From Candidatus Parabacteroides intestinigallinarum (lineage in GTDB: Bacteria > Bacteroidota > Bacteroidia > Bacteroidales > Tannerellaceae), in NCBI GenBank assembly GCA_019114945.1, contig DXEN01000054.1:61386-125385 (forward strand): DNA of 64,000 nucleotides, written 5' to 3'. The notes below the pieces were generated by a model that did not search any database, had not been told where the DNA came from, and was given only the letters and a program-made list of their open reading frames with translations. Shown piece after piece: positions 47,122 to 56,826 of this stretch (positions are counted from its first letter, which is position 1; each line of letters begins with the position of its first letter). Made by a program: the position numbers and the translations under genes.

Positions 47122-49110
47122 TCACTCCTTCTCTTTGATGAGGCCGTGCCGATAGGCGAAGAGCAGTTTCTCCAGGTCCTTGATCTGGTTTCGCAACTCG
47201 GCTCCTTTATCGGTGTCCTTCACCATCTGCCGGTGCGAGCTTAGCTCTACCACGATGGTCGTGGACTTGATGTCTAATCCTTCCGCGATCGCCTTGGCGC
47301 GCGATTCGAACGGCTCGTGTTGCACCAGCTGGAAACCGCGGGAGTGATAAACCAGCGTATAACCGGCGATGCCCGTTTCCAGGTGATAGGGGCGGGAGAA
47401 GCCGCCATCGATCACCAGCATCTTCCCGTTCGCCTTGATGGGGTTCTCGCCCATGTTGGAGCGCACCGGCACATGGCCGTTGATAATATGGCGATGCGGA
47501 CCCGTCACCCCGAACTCGTCCAATATCTTGTCGCAGATATCCTCGCGCTCGCGCAAGGCGTAATAAGCCCCTTTCTCCTCCTTGTGTGTCTCCGGATCCT
47601 CGATGAAAGCCCGCTCGAAGGTCGCCATCTTGCTCTTGTCGAACAGGGGCGAGTCCTTGCCTCCCCACAAATACCAGATATAATCGCTCGCGTACTCGAC
47701 TTCCTCCTGGTCGCCGGTCTTGAAATAAGCGGTACGGATCAGTTGGTCCACTCGGTCCAGCAACGCCCGTCCTTTGTAGGTCTTTCCTAAGATGGACACT
47801 TCCTTGAACGTGCCGTCCGGGTTCATGGGGACCGAGGCGTGGAACAATAGGTTCGAGTTGCACACCTGGTACATGCTCCCGTGCCGGAAGAAGCAGCGCA
47901 TGTGTTTCTTCAGCTTCTCGCTGCTCTCGAACGAATGCCATATCTTATGGATCAGGTCCTCCTCCTCGATCGACAGGCGGTACGGGTCCTTGGGGTCCAA
48001 GGTTGGCCAGTTCGTGTCCCTCAGCGCGTATTCTTTCCCGTTCACGCGTACGGTGCCCCGCTTCAGGTCGATGAGGTGCAACAGCATCCGGTCGTCCATG
48101 TCGAACTCCGGCCGTCGCCGGATGATCTCGCCTTCCAGTTTGAATTGGATGATCGTGATCGCCTTGTGCATCTGGGCGATCAGGCGGATGGTCTTCTCGT
48201 CCGGCTCGATGTCGGCGTATTTGGTCTTGGGGATGAACAAGGCGCAGGGATCGTCGCCGTACGCCTCCATCGCGAAGGTGGCGAGGGGCAGCAGGTTGAT
48301 GCCGTAGCCATCCTCCAGCGTCGCCATATTCCCGAAGCGGAGACACATGCGGATTACGTTCGCGATGCTGACCAGGTTGCCCGAGGCGGCGCCCATCCAC
48401 AGTACGTCATGGTTGCCCCATTGGATATCGAAGTTGTGGTAATCGCACAGGATATCCATGATCAGGTGCGCGCCCGGGCCGCGGTCGTAAATATCCCCGA
48501 TGATGTGCAGCAGGTCGATCGTCAGTCGCTGGATCAGGTTGCAGAGCGCGATGATGAAATCGTCGGCGCGCCCGGTCGAGACGATCGTGCGGATGATTTG
48601 GTCCACGTACGCCGATTTGTTCGGCTCCACCGACGACTCGTGCAACAACTCCTGGATGATGTAGGAGAACTCCTTGGGCAGGGCCTTCCGTACCTTCGAG
48701 CGCGTATATTTGGACGACACGTTGCGGCAGACGCGTACCAATTGGTTCAACGTCACCGGGTACCAATCCTCCAAGTCCTGTTCCCGGCTCTTGATCAGCT
48801 CCAGTTTCTCCTCGGGATAATAAATCAAGGTGCACAATTCCTTCTTCTCCGACTCCCGGAGCGTGTTGCTGAATATCTCGTTCACCTTGCGTTTCACGGC
48901 GCCGGAGGCGTTCCGCAGCACGTGGTCGAACGCCTGGTCCTCCCCGTGCAGGTCGCTCAGGAAATGTTCCGTGCCTTTCGGCAGGTTCAGGATCGCCTCC
49001 AGGTTTATGATCTCCGTGCTCGCGTCGGCGATTGTCGGGAAGCTCCGTGCCAGGAGGCGCAAGTAACGCAAATCGCCCTCTACGGACGCTGCCATCATAT
49101 CTGTTGTCAT
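47122..49110 (-). CDS. fbp: Fructose-1,6-bisphosphatase, class III
   Basis: LSDLHGEDQAFDHVLRNASG; HIIGDIYDRGPGAHLIMDIL; QWGNHDVLWMGA; NGHVPV. Confidence 0.94.
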   Translation of the reverse strand: MTTDMMAASVEGDLRYLRLLARSFPTIADASTEIINLEAILNLPKGTEHFLSDLHGEDQAFDHVLRNASGAVKRKVNEIFSNTLRESEKKELCTLIYYPEEKLELIKSREQDLEDWYPVTLNQLVRVCRNVSSKYTRSKVRKALPKEFSYIIQELLHESSVEPNKSAYVDQIIRTIVSTGRADDFIIALCNLIQRLTIDLLHIIGDIYDRGPGAHLIMDILCDYHNFDIQWGNHDVLWMGAASGNLVSIANVIRMCLRFGNMATLEDGYGINLLPLATFAMEAYGDDPCALFIPKTKYADIEPDEKTIRLIAQMHKAITIIQFKLEGEIIRRRPEFDMDDRMLLHLIDLKRGTVRVNGKEYALRDTNWPTLDPKDPYRLSIEEEDLIHKIWHSFESSEKLKKHMRCFFRHGSMYQVCNSNLLFHASVPMNPDGTFKEVSILGKTYKGRALLDRVDQLIRTAYFKTGDQEEVEYASDYIWYLWGGKDSPLFDKSKMATFERAFIEDPETHKEEKGAYYALREREDICDKILDEFGVTGPHRHIINGHVPVRSNMGENPIKANGKMLVIDGGFSRPYHLETGIAGYTLVYHSRGFQLVQHEPFESRAKAIAEGLDIKSTTIVVELSSHRQMVKDTDKGAELRNQIKDLEKLLFAYRHGLIKEKE

Positions 49111-49150
49111 AGCTTATCTATTTTATACGCGAAGATAAGCGGATTTCCGC

Positions 49151-50647
49151 TTATTTGAACCGTACCTGCTCCGCTTTATTCTTCCGCGCCGCCTCTTGGA
49201 TCGCGTAGGGGCTGACCGTCACTTCCCCGCGTACCAGCTCCGGTATATTGTAGGAATAGAGCAGATAGTCGTATTCGTCCGGATCCTCTCGCGGCACGAG
49301 AAACGGCTTGGCGGGTTGGCCGGCCTCGTCGATCGCGCAAATGTAAGGCAACGTGTATAAACCATTGTCGCGCCGGGTACTGAACACCACCCAATCGCTC
49401 CCGCTACTCCACGAGTGGTAGCTCTCCGTGTCCGAGCTGTTCAATGCTGTCATATCCACTTGCGTGCGGGTACGCAGGTCCAGCATCCGGATCTCCGCGT
49501 CGGTGTGCCAAATGGGGAACTGCCCGTATGCCGTTTCCGTGTACATCAGGAAGCGGCCGTCGGGCGAGACGCGCGGGAAGGTGTAGCTTAGGCTGTCCGC
49601 CCGCGCCAGCGTGTCGGCGGGGAAACGGATCTCGCCCCGTTCCGCGTCGAAAGGCACCCGGCAAATGCTATATCGTATCCGGTCGTAGTTTTCGGGCATC
49701 TTCTGGGCCGGCGCCGTGCAGTAATAGAGCCATTCGCCATCGGGCGAGAAGGCGGGAAACGTCTCGAAATCGGATTTCGAGAGAAACGAGGCTTTCGATA
49801 GGATCTCCCGGCCGCGCGTATCGTAGACCACTACGTCCGATTCCAGGTCGTACACCTCCATCTTCCGTTCTTTTACGGCGTGGAAGAATTGCCGGATCTC
49901 GTTCACCGAGGTCACGATATAGCGTCCGGAAGGATGCCAGTAAGGATAGGTCAGGTGGCTGATCGTCTCGTCGGTTTTCGTGTTCAGTTTACTGATTCGC
50001 CCTTCCTGGACGATGTAGGTGCCCCCATACGCCGCCCGCATGTGGAACATCATTTGCTCCGGGTCGTTCATGCGGAAGGAGTGGCAATTGATGCAGTTGT
50101 AGCCGGTCATGTCGTTGCGGATGATCGGTTTCTCCTCGAACGATTCCAGGTCGCGCTGGTAAAGCCCGACGATGTGCCATTTCTCGTAACCCGGCTCGAT
50201 CAGGCGATACACCAAACGCGAGTCGATAGGGCGCTCGCTCACGTAGATCGGGAACGAGGTCCAGCGCGTCCATGCGTCCCCGTGCCGCGTCATTATCTCT
50301 ACCGGGATGGAGTCGCCCCGATGCGCGCGGGTCAGGCGCGCCCAGTCTTTGGGCTTGATACGGATGGTGGCGCCGCCGGTGTATGTCCGGTCGCCTATCC
50401 GCACGTGATACTCGTCGGCGGGAATATCGACGCGGAAATTCAGCGGGGCGATATTCGCGGGCACTGTCACGCCCGTATAATCCGGGAATATGGCGGGTCG
50501 CTCCGCGCGTGCGTCTGTCGCCACCGGGGCGCTTTCCCCCGAGCAGCCCGATAACGACGCTCCCGCCAAGGCTATCGTTTGCGCGATGATATATCCGATT
50601 ACGAGGCGCCGGGTGATCTGTCGTTTCATCTCATTCCTCATGGTCAT
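49151..50647 (-). CDS. PD40/TolB-like beta-propeller protein with one CxxCH motif
   Basis: YNCINCHSFRMND; repeated FSPDGEWLYY / VSPDGRFLMYT motifs. Confidence 0.75.
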   Translation of the reverse strand: MTMRNEMKRQITRRLVIGYIIAQTIALAGASLSGCSGESAPVATDARAERPAIFPDYTGVTVPANIAPLNFRVDIPADEYHVRIGDRTYTGGATIRIKPKDWARLTRAHRGDSIPVEIMTRHGDAWTRWTSFPIYVSERPIDSRLVYRLIEPGYEKWHIVGLYQRDLESFEEKPIIRNDMTGYNCINCHSFRMNDPEQMMFHMRAAYGGTYIVQEGRISKLNTKTDETISHLTYPYWHPSGRYIVTSVNEIRQFFHAVKERKMEVYDLESDVVVYDTRGREILSKASFLSKSDFETFPAFSPDGEWLYYCTAPAQKMPENYDRIRYSICRVPFDAERGEIRFPADTLARADSLSYTFPRVSPDGRFLMYTETAYGQFPIWHTDAEIRMLDLRTRTQVDMTALNSSDTESYHSWSSGSDWVVFSTRRDNGLYTLPYICAIDEAGQPAKPFLVPREDPDEYDYLLYSYNIPELVRGEVTVSPYAIQEAARKNKAEQVRFK

Positions 50648-50648
50648 T

Positions 50649-52406
50649 TTATTTAGGCCCCGGTACGAATTGGGCGTAATAATAATAGGTATCGCCGAAT
50701 TGCTCCTTCAGCACGGCCGGAGGCATCGAGCGGGCTACCTTCAGGAAACGCAAGAGGCGCTCGTGTACCGCTTTGTCGACCTTGTAGCTACGGTATTCCT
50801 CCGGGTCGGGCCGTACCGACGAGAAGAAGAGGCAGATCGCCTCTTGGTAAAGCCTCGGGAAAGCCTCGCCGCGATCCCGCCTCTGCCGCATGTAGTGCAT
50901 AAAGGTCGTTAGGTCCTTGCGCAGCAGCAAGTAGCCCATCGCGTACTCGAAGGCAGGGCGGTTGTCCGGATGGTCGTCCACCAAGTAAGCCAAGGCGCTC
51001 GGGAAGGCCTTTGTCAGGTCGAACGGGTTGTCCGTTATCGGGAGCGTCGCCCGCTTCGCCGCTACCCAATCCGTCCGCGCGCACACGGCGGAGTCCAATA
51101 AGGGGCGTTGGGCGGAGGCCCATGCCCGGTAGCGCGGTGTCGATTCCAATAGCTTGATGTACTTCTCGGCGGCCCGGTACTCGCCCGTCACCAGGTAGGT
51201 CTCCACCAGCCGTTTCATCAAGCGGGGTTGCACGAGGCGCTGCGCGCTCAGCACGCCGACGAAGGCGAACCGCTGCGCGGCGTTCACCTGCCCGACTTGC
51301 CACGCCACCTCGCTCGCCTCGATCAGTCCCAGCCTGCTCCGCGGGTCGTGGGGGATGAATCCCTCCTCGCCAATCTGCGGGAAGCGCGTCAACTCGTCGG
51401 TGAAGCGGTCCGTGCGCGATAAGGCCAGGTTCAGGTAAATCAGCGCGTCCTTGTCGCGCACGCCGTGCGCGCGGGCGTGGTCGGCTATCGCCTCCCATTG
51501 GCCTTGCCGGGCGTAATAGTCGTATCGGTAGGCTTGTGCCAGCGGGTCTTCCCGGTACAGGAGCCCGTATGCCATGGCGAGCGACACGATGGCGTATGGA
51601 CCGATCGCCCGCCACGCGGCTTTCCGTGTCGGCGTACGGCGCTCCTTCAGGCAAGCGAGCGCCAAGGCGATCGCGGGGAAAGAGAGGCCCAATACCCAGA
51701 GGGACGGGGGCACCGGATATTCCGGGTGGCACATGTATTTGCTGAAATACGCCTCGCGCGTGGGCAGGATGTAGACCGTGCGCAGGGCGATCAGGGGCAG
51801 GAGCGTAGCCCAGGCGAGCGAGAGCGCCGCCACGGCCCAACGAGCCTTGCCCTTGCCCGCGCGCGCCTCGTAGATGGCGATGAGCGCCGCGAGCAGCAGG
51901 TTCGCCGGGGCGGATAGGAAATAAGTGGCCGTCAGCGCGAGGAACCCCGCCGCGTAGCGAACCCACGTAGCGCGGATCGCCGTATAAAGCAGCGCGGTGA
52001 GCAAGCCGAGAAGAATGGCCGTGAGCGGGGCGATCGACTCTTGCGGGTAGAGCCAGAATAAATAGGCCGGCACCCAGGCGAGCCACATCGTCGCCCGGAG
52101 GCGGCACGCCCTCAGGTACGCGTAGAAGCAGGCGGAGATGCCTCCCAGCAGCGAGGCGATCACCATGGCCGCCCCATACGGGCGCGTGAAGAGGAGGCTC
52201 AGCGCCTCCGTCACGTACTCGTTCATCCCGCCCGGCTCCGCCCATCGCGCGTGGAGGTAGCCGGGAGTGGTCTGGAACATCATGTATTGCTCCAGGAAGC
52301 AATAATAATATCCATAGTTCCTGCCGAAAAACAGGACGCTACCGGCCACGAACAGGACCCATATCACGATCGTATGGTTTACGACCCACGGCTCGCTTCT
52401 TCCCAT
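50649..52406 (-). CDS. DUF6057-like polytopic membrane protein
   Basis: 585 aa; N-terminal TM segments and C-terminal TPR-like half; between PD40 and C1 peptidase genes. Confidence 0.7.
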   Translation of the reverse strand: MGRSEPWVVNHTIVIWVLFVAGSVLFFGRNYGYYYCFLEQYMMFQTTPGYLHARWAEPGGMNEYVTEALSLLFTRPYGAAMVIASLLGGISACFYAYLRACRLRATMWLAWVPAYLFWLYPQESIAPLTAILLGLLTALLYTAIRATWVRYAAGFLALTATYFLSAPANLLLAALIAIYEARAGKGKARWAVAALSLAWATLLPLIALRTVYILPTREAYFSKYMCHPEYPVPPSLWVLGLSFPAIALALACLKERRTPTRKAAWRAIGPYAIVSLAMAYGLLYREDPLAQAYRYDYYARQGQWEAIADHARAHGVRDKDALIYLNLALSRTDRFTDELTRFPQIGEEGFIPHDPRSRLGLIEASEVAWQVGQVNAAQRFAFVGVLSAQRLVQPRLMKRLVETYLVTGEYRAAEKYIKLLESTPRYRAWASAQRPLLDSAVCARTDWVAAKRATLPITDNPFDLTKAFPSALAYLVDDHPDNRPAFEYAMGYLLLRKDLTTFMHYMRQRRDRGEAFPRLYQEAICLFFSSVRPDPEEYRSYKVDKAVHERLLRFLKVARSMPPAVLKEQFGDTYYYYAQFVPGPK

Positions 52407-52415
52407 CCTCGCTTG

Positions 52416-53633
52416 TTAAATGCCCAGTTTCGCCCGGATGGCCGCGGGAATCGCGTCCTTATGCACGATAATGTTCAGTGTCTTGTAAGCCACGAACGCT
52501 TCCGAGGCGTACCACGTGCCCTTGTATTTGCTATCCGTTCCCCACGAGTTCTTCACCATGTAGTACTTCTTCCCGGTCTGGTCCTTGGCGATGCCGTAGA
52601 TTTGCATGCCATGGTCGTCGGTCGTCTGGTAATTATCGTACCCCTCCTGGCGCATCTCCTGCGTGATGGTCAGCTCCTCGCAAGGGCTCTGTATCAGCTT
52701 CTTGATTTCCTCGTTCTTCTCCTTCTGGCTCAAGCCCAGCCAGCGATCCTGGTCGGAGCCGCTCCGCTCCATCGACTCCACGTCCGGTACCACGGCGATG
52801 CCGTCGCGCGTGAAGCCCGTCTCGCTCACGTCCGAGCCCCAGGCGATGGAATAGCCCGTGTTGATCGCGTTGTCGAACACTTGCATAAACTCGTCCAGCG
52901 GCAGGTTGTACGAGTCGGACCAGCGCCAGTTGTCCTGCACCTCGATGGGGAAGGCCGTGTAGAACGGGTGGTGCGTGAACGACGTCAGCGATACGTAATC
53001 GTCCGGGTTCAAGCCCAGCTCGGCGGCGAAGCTCTTCGGGGTGTATTCTTTCCCTTTATAGGTGAAAGTCGTGGGCAGCTCGCCCAGGTACGCGTCGATA
53101 ATCCCGTCGAAGCCTTTCTTCCATGCCGTGGTGAGCTTCCGGTTCGGGTTCTTCACGATGGCCTGCACATACGCCAGGGCGGCTTGCTCCATCTCGCCGT
53201 GCACGTGCATGTTCTCGCCGTACCGCAAGCCGGTCATCACCTCCTCCGGCACGATGCCGTAGTGCTTCCACGCGTAGAGCACGTCGTAGAACGAGCCCCC
53301 TTGCGCGAAGTTCAGGTAGCCATGCAGGCGCACGTATTTCTCCGCCTTGTCTTTATACGAGTGGTTTACGATGAACATCTCCGAGAGGTCGTATTCCCCT
53401 TTCCCCATGCGTAGCAATTCCGACTCCAGGAATCCCATCGTGGAGAAGCACCAGCACGTGCCGGTGCGATTCTGGTTCTTTACCGGCGATATTTTCACCT
53501 CTTTCACGGGCGTGAACACATACCCGTCTCTTTTCTCTTCTTGCGCGCCCGCCGTTGTCGTGAACGCGTAGGCGAGCAATACGCTCGCGGCGATTACAGT
53601 CTTTTTCATGTTATTTTTTTTAGATGACTCCAT
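52416..53633 (-). CDS. C1 family peptidase (bleomycin hydrolase / aminopeptidase C-like)
   Basis: QNRTGTCWCFSTMGFLESELLR; DDHGMQIYGIAKDQTGKKYYMVKNSWG. Confidence 0.92.
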   Translation of the reverse strand: MESSKKNNMKKTVIAASVLLAYAFTTTAGAQEEKRDGYVFTPVKEVKISPVKNQNRTGTCWCFSTMGFLESELLRMGKGEYDLSEMFIVNHSYKDKAEKYVRLHGYLNFAQGGSFYDVLYAWKHYGIVPEEVMTGLRYGENMHVHGEMEQAALAYVQAIVKNPNRKLTTAWKKGFDGIIDAYLGELPTTFTYKGKEYTPKSFAAELGLNPDDYVSLTSFTHHPFYTAFPIEVQDNWRWSDSYNLPLDEFMQVFDNAINTGYSIAWGSDVSETGFTRDGIAVVPDVESMERSGSDQDRWLGLSQKEKNEEIKKLIQSPCEELTITQEMRQEGYDNYQTTDDHGMQIYGIAKDQTGKKYYMVKNSWGTDSKYKGTWYASEAFVAYKTLNIIVHKDAIPAAIRAKLGI

Positions 53634-53951
53634 TTAATTTATGTTACTTCCCGCGAATGTAGCTTTTTATTTTGAGTTTCGCACGAATTCGGCGGGGGAA
53701 TCGTCGCCTGTTCCTCGCTCGGGTGCACAAAAGAAAACACTTCCTTCGTCCCCTTTATGGGATACCTTCAATTTCTTTTTCGATGTTGCCATAATTAATT
53801 TTATTAATATAATGCAGTGAATCAGGGTCGTAAGATAGTTATAGGCTGTGTATTCTCGTAATCCCCCAAATCCTCTGGCAATCCCACGGGAAAATATCTT
53901 TACATAGTCGGACTCACCCGACAGTATTCGCGGCAAGGGAAGTGTTACCTC

Positions 53952-54497
53952 TCATAAATAATAAAAGTGACTATAATTAAAATCGGTCAACGGCGTACGG
54001 GCATCGTCCAACGCCTGGAGCCGCCCCGGTATCTCGCGCAACGGCACCCCCTCGTCCAGCAATGCGCGGAGGCGACGGAACAAGCGGTCGTTCTCGCGCG
54101 CCAATTCCTCGCCGGTGGTAGGCACCTCGTACAATAGCGCCTCCGACAGCTCGGTGATAATCATCCCCGAGAAAAGCCCGTGCAGCCCCTCCGCCCGGCC
54201 GAATAAGTCGGCGTGGCACCATATCGCCACGATATTCCCCGGATGCTTCCGCAGGTAAAAAGCGTGCGAATGGTTCACGATCAGGCGATCGAAATCGCGC
54301 CCGTCCGCCTCGCGGGAGAGCAGGCCCTTGTCCGAGCCATGCCCCAACAACAGGATACGCTCGCAAGCCGACACCCGGTTCAGCGCCTCCCGGATCCGCT
54401 TATTGCTACTGTCCTGATCCAGCCGATGGGCGTCCTGCCCTTCGTAAAGGACGGAAAGCATCGCCGTCGTCTTATCTCTCGGATGTATCACCAGCAT
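53952..54497 (-). CDS. Conserved hypothetical with clan-CD/caspase-like His and Cys motifs
   Basis: ERILLLGHGSDKGLL … NIVAIWCHADLF. Confidence 0.6.
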   Translation of the reverse strand: MLVIHPRDKTTAMLSVLYEGQDAHRLDQDSSNKRIREALNRVSACERILLLGHGSDKGLLSREADGRDFDRLIVNHSHAFYLRKHPGNIVAIWCHADLFGRAEGLHGLFSGMIITELSEALLYEVPTTGEELARENDRLFRRLRALLDEGVPLREIPGRLQALDDARTPLTDFNYSHFYYL

Positions 54498-54525
54498 AAC
54501 CTATCGTCTCTACTCCCACGCATTA

Positions 54526-55077
54526 TTACCCCGCGGACTCCCCATTCAACAAATCCCGCACCTCCATCAAGGCGAATCCCAGCAGGTTCTCTCCTTCCCA
54601 AAGCCGTGGAAAACAGACGTCCTTATCGTCCTTGCTCATTCCAATCCCCCAAATCGTATCATAAGGGCTCGCCTCTACGAGGACCTTATCGCCCGTCCGG
54701 CAAAGATAGCTCGACAAATGCGGATTCTGCGAGAACTTAGCGTAATTCCCCTCCACCACGATCTGGAATTTATGCCGTCCCCAAGTCGCGTCGTCATAGC
54801 CTTGTATCAAACGGCCGATCTTCTTCATCTTCATCGGATCCGTCGTTTCCAAGATTTGGCGATAAGCCTCCCTATCCCCGAAAAGCAACGCCTTGCGAGC
54901 CATCATGTACTGCTCGGCGCAACAATAAGAAACCCCATCCACGAAAAAATAACACGTATACCACTGGCTGAGACAAGCGTCGGACACGTTTCCGCCTTTC
55001 TCCGTATGCCCCCAAAAGAAAAGAAACCGGGGAGCATACATCCGCATTACGCTATCAATCGTATATTTCCGTTCCAT
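54526..55077 (-). CDS. NADAR family protein
   Basis: FFWGHTEKGG; YCCAEQYMMARKALLFGD; GYDDATWGRHKFQIVVEGNYAKF; VEASPYDTIWGIG. Confidence 0.9.
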   Translation of the reverse strand: MERKYTIDSVMRMYAPRFLFFWGHTEKGGNVSDACLSQWYTCYFFVDGVSYCCAEQYMMARKALLFGDREAYRQILETTDPMKMKKIGRLIQGYDDATWGRHKFQIVVEGNYAKFSQNPHLSSYLCRTGDKVLVEASPYDTIWGIGMSKDDKDVCFPRLWEGENLLGFALMEVRDLLNGESAG

Positions 55078-55090
55078 AAGAAACCTTTCT

Positions 55091-55209
55091 AAAAATCCTT
55101 TTTCCGATTATTCCACAAATATAGAGCGATTTTCATCACCAATCCCGCGATCTGAGCACTTTTTATCATCATGCCTCATCAAGGCAGGCGCAAGCCGCGG
55201 GTCTGATAG
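55091..55209 (-). repeat. ~119-bp dispersed repeat, copy 2 (inverted relative to copy 1)
   Basis: Reverse complement CTATCAGACCCGCGGCTTGCGCCTGCCTTGATGAGGCATGATGATAAAAAGTGCTC…TATATTTGTGGAATAATCGGAAAAAGG. Confidence 0.9.
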
Positions 55210-55348
55210 TAGTGGGAGCGTCCCGATAAAATATATCGCCGGGAAGCCACCGGGACAACCACCCGCCCCTAAAGTTTAAAGCGAAAGATAAGGGAATCTA
55301 ATAGAATTATGGTACATTCGCGTAGAAATATAGTAAACACTGGTTCGT

Positions 55349-56200
55349 ATGAAAACGTATCTGCGCGAAAGCACGCTGGCCTGCCTGCTGCTCGGCCTCA
55401 TAGCCACGGGCTGCGACATGGGGACGAAAAAGGCCGCCGAGAATGACATCCGGTTCGATTCCATCACGGTGGAGAAAATCTACCACCTGCTGGACAACCC
55501 CGACAATCCCAACTGCGATTTAGAGATTAAGTTCGTGTATCCCCAGGCGTACGCGGACGAGGCCATCCTGGAGAAACTGAGGAAGCAATTCGTCGTCTCC
55601 TACTTCGGGGAGGACTACGAGGACCTCAGCCCCGAGGAAGCCACGCGGCGTTATACGGACGACTACCTATCCGCCTACAAGGACCTGGAGGAGGATTACA
55701 AGGACGACCTCGCCAACGCGGACAAACGACCCGTGGGCGCCTGGTACTCCTATTACGAGATGTCGTCCAACACGATCGCCTTCAACCAAGCCGACATCAT
55801 CAGCTACACCGTGAGCTTCGAGAACTATACGGGCGGAGCGCACGGGGCGCACGCGTACAACAACCATGCGCTGAACCTGCGAACGGGCCGGCCCATCACC
55901 GAGGAGGAAATATTCGTGGAGGACTACCAGGACAGCCTCGCGCGGATATTGGTGGACCGCATCGCACGGCAAAACAACCTCACCGACATCAAGGAGCTGG
56001 AGGACATCGGTTTCTTTAGCGTCGACGAGATCTACCCGAACGGTAACTTCCTCGTGGACGAGGAGGGCATCACCTACTCGTTCAACGAGTACGAGATAGC
56101 CGCCTACGTGGTAGGCGTCACGAACGTGCGCCTGCCCTACCAGGACATCCGCCATTTATTGAAAGATGAGAGCCCCATTGCGCACCTGATAGACAAATGA
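55349..56200 (+). CDS. Lipoprotein with DUF4163/DUF3298 (RsiV-like) domains
   Basis: Lipobox IATGC; SFENYTGGAHGAHAYNNHALNLRTGRPITEEEIF; YSFNEYEIAAYVVG. Confidence 0.8.
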   Translation: MKTYLRESTLACLLLGLIATGCDMGTKKAAENDIRFDSITVEKIYHLLDNPDNPNCDLEIKFVYPQAYADEAILEKLRKQFVVSYFGEDYEDLSPEEATRRYTDDYLSAYKDLEEDYKDDLANADKRPVGAWYSYYEMSSNTIAFNQADIISYTVSFENYTGGAHGAHAYNNHALNLRTGRPITEEEIFVEDYQDSLARILVDRIARQNNLTDIKELEDIGFFSVDEIYPNGNFLVDEEGITYSFNEYEIAAYVVGVTNVRLPYQDIRHLLKDESPIAHLIDK

Positions 56201-56826
56201 ACGACATGGAACTGATCAAGACATATTTCCCCGACCTGGACGAGCGGCAGACCGAGCGATTCGCCGCCCTTTACGACCTGTACACGGATTGGAACGCGAA
56301 GATCAACGTCATCTCGCGCAAGGACATCGAGAACCTTTACCCGCATCACGTGCTCCATTCCCTGGGCATCGCCAAGATGTTACGCTTCAAGACGGACTCG
56401 TCGGTCATGGACTTAGGCACGGGAGGCGGTTTCCCGGGAATCCCGCTGGCGATTCTCTTCCCGGACTCCCACTTCCATTTGGTGGATAGCATCGGCAAGA
56501 AAATCAAGGTGGCGCAAGCCGTGGCCGAGGCGATCGGGCTGGAGAACGTAACCTTCAGCCACGCCCGCGGCGAGGAGGAGAAGGGCTTGTTCGATTTCGT
56601 GGTCAGCCGGGCGGTGATGCCCTTGGCGGACTTGGCGCGCATCGTCCGCAAGAACATCCGGAAGCAACAGATCAACGCCCTGCCCAACGGGCTGATTTGC
56701 CTGAAGGGAGGCGAGCTGGAGCGCGAGATCGCCCCGTTCCGCAAGCAGGCGATCAGCATCGAGCTGAAAGATTATTTCAAGGAACCCTATTTCGAGACTA
56801 AAAAAGTAGTATACGTACCATTATGA
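56197..56826 (+). CDS. rsmG: 16S rRNA (guanine527-N7)-methyltransferase
   Basis: INVISRKDIENLYPHHVLHSLGIAK; VMDLGTGGGFPGIPLAILFP. Confidence 0.93.
   Translation: MNDMELIKTYFPDLDERQTERFAALYDLYTDWNAKINVISRKDIENLYPHHVLHSLGIAKMLRFKTDSSVMDLGTGGGFPGIPLAILFPDSHFHLVDSIGKKIKVAQAVAEAIGLENVTFSHARGEEEKGLFDFVVSRAVMPLADLARIVRKNIRKQQINALPNGLICLKGGELEREIAPFRKQAISIELKDYFKEPYFETKKVVYVPL

Noticed and set aside
47881-49158. 425-aa ORF antisense to class III fbp
   Set aside because: Shadow ORF of a confidently identified gene.
53667-53936. 89-aa ORF upstream of the C1 peptidase
   Set aside because: No domain, poor start context and AT-rich intergenic setting; not supported as a gene.
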